Assembly (NCBI GenBank): GCA_003990745.1
Contig: RBNI01002426.1
Coordinates: 1 to 18,550 of the forward strand
Reading direction: 5' to 3'
DNA length: 18,550 nucleotides
Source: Jimgerdemannia flammicorona
Lineage: Eukaryota > Mucoromycota > Endogonomycetes > Endogonales > Endogonaceae
Below the pieces are notes generated by a model. That model saw nothing but the letters and a program-made list of their open reading frames with translations. It did not search any database and was not told the origin of the DNA. Shown here in pieces: positions 17,860 to 18,550 of the stretch (its first letter is position 1; every line of letters begins with the position of its first letter). A program made the position numbers and the translations under genes.

Positions 17860-18550
17860 ATGGAATCACGCACCACCACTGCTGCCAGCACCAACGCCGG
17901 CACCAACGCCAGCGCCAGCGCCGCCACCCGCACTAAGCATGTTCTCACCATCACGGGCGGCGACAGCTACCTCGGCCACTGCATCGCCGCGTATCTACTC
18001 CGTGAGTCGGAGCGAGACGGCCGCGACCGCCATAGCGAGTGCCGCATTCGCGTCCTGTGCTGTCGCGAGAAAAACTGCGATGATTTGAAGGACATGGGCG
18101 CCGAGATTGTTGTAAGTGTTGTTTTTTTTTTTGGCGTACTTTACTTTTTTTTTTTGTTACAGATATTTGTCAGAGCCGAATGGATGTTAATTTAGATGGT
18201 CTTGGATAGGCAATCGACTACGAGGACCGCAAGTGCCTTCGCCGCGCCGTCCGCGACAGCGAGTACGCCATCTTCGTGCCAGAAATGACTCGCTATCGGG
18301 TCCGCCACGGAGAGTGTCTAATCGAGGCTATGTTGTGCGAGAACATTCGCCATGTCCTCATGATATCCACGTGAGCTCTCAAAACTAGTTATTCTCTCGG
18401 GATTGGGATGATGGTGATTTAGGTACTAAAGGTTCCCTCGGTTTTGCTTTTCAGGATCGGCGCCGAGTCTCACAACCGGGAGCTCAGGAACCTCTGTGAA
18501 TTCAAGGAGCTTGAAAATTACCTCAAGGACAACTTCAACAGGGGAAGGTG
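17860..18550 (+). CDS. NmrA-like NAD(P)-binding protein, right copy (5' three exons, partial)
   Basis: Exons are 17860-18111, 18210-18370 and 18455 to the window end. Introns of 98 bp (phase 0) and 84 bp (phase 2) have the same borders as in the left copy. About 169 residues are visible. The protein has the same Rossmann N-terminus as its twin: TGGDSYLG dinucleotide loop at residues 33-40, RVLCCRE around 64-70, GAEIVAIDYED across the first splice junction, and the ISTIGAESHN segment after it. The family (NmrA-like, atypical SDR) binds NAD(P) and serves as redox sensor or reductase; the exact role is not shown. Residues 12-24 are a 13-residue Asn/Ala/Thr/Ser-rich insertion absent from the left copy. 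The first intron holds two T homopolymers and an upstream CAG that would be a frame-stopping alternative acceptor. Codons are CpG-rich, unlike the transposons next door. Confidence 0.87.

Larger units (their letters stand above)
17200..18550 (-). repeat. Right arm of large inverted duplication
   Basis: Reverse-complement partner of 1-1329. It is 22 bp longer overall, the net of a 39-bp in-frame insertion in exon 1, about 17 extra bp near 17657-17690, and a shorter version of a segment near 17482-17500. Matching begins at the CAAGTCTCTAAG near 17200; to the left of this the two sides share nothing I can see. Confidence 0.93.

Noticed and set aside
1..18550. Whole window as one giant DNA transposon with terminal inverted repeats
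   Set aside because: The arms carry intron-bearing host-type genes that continue past both edges, and there is no transposase or tyrosine recombinase between them.

Overview
The window looks like nuclear DNA of a filamentous fungus. The evidence is two NmrA-like genes with short introns (98 and 84 bp, GT...AG, a TACTAA branch site), fungal-style LTR retrotransposons, and long AT-rich stretches of mutated repeats. I cannot name the species.

Layout. Positions 1-1329 and 17200-18550 are two arms of one large inverted duplication. Each arm carries the first three exons of the same NmrA-like NAD(P)-binding gene plus about 0.67 kb of upstream DNA. The genes point outwards, and both are cut by the window edge at the same base. 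Between the arms lies about 15.9 kb of transposon-derived DNA: an AT-rich desert with degenerate minisatellites (1330-3386); a 10.36-kb Ty3/Gypsy-type LTR retrotransposon on the minus strand (3387-13746); another AT-rich stretch (13747-14735); the decayed gag of a second LTR element (14736-15600) with its TGCTT...AAGCA LTR (15799-16145); and an unidentified pseudogene that the second LTR appears to interrupt (16149-17080).

The Gypsy element is large. Its order on the minus strand is 1.4-kb LTR, gag with a CCHC knuckle, aspartic protease (DTG), a long Cys/His-rich segment, a dUTPase with all five motifs recognisable, reverse transcriptase (YMDD), RNase H, integrase (H2C2, D-D35-E, GPY/F), an extra acidic ORF that starts in an ATGA overlap with the integrase stop, and 1.4-kb LTR. 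It is dead: many in-frame stops (mostly TGA, several at positions where CGA fits) and several frameshifts, while nearly all catalytic residues remain readable.

Mutation style. The two LTRs differ mainly by transitions. Many sites read CA in one copy and TG in the other, which is what independent decay of an ancestral CpG gives. In the AT-rich right flank the stops also include TAA and TAG, compatible with C-to-T change at CpA. The NmrA arms by contrast are CpG-rich, so the host appears to mutate or methylate repeats but spares the genes.

Most worth a second look: the dUTPase and Cys/His modules between protease and RT, the overlapping third ORF, the recent inverted duplication whose gene copies differ almost only at amino-acid-changing sites, and the unidentified pseudogene at the right.
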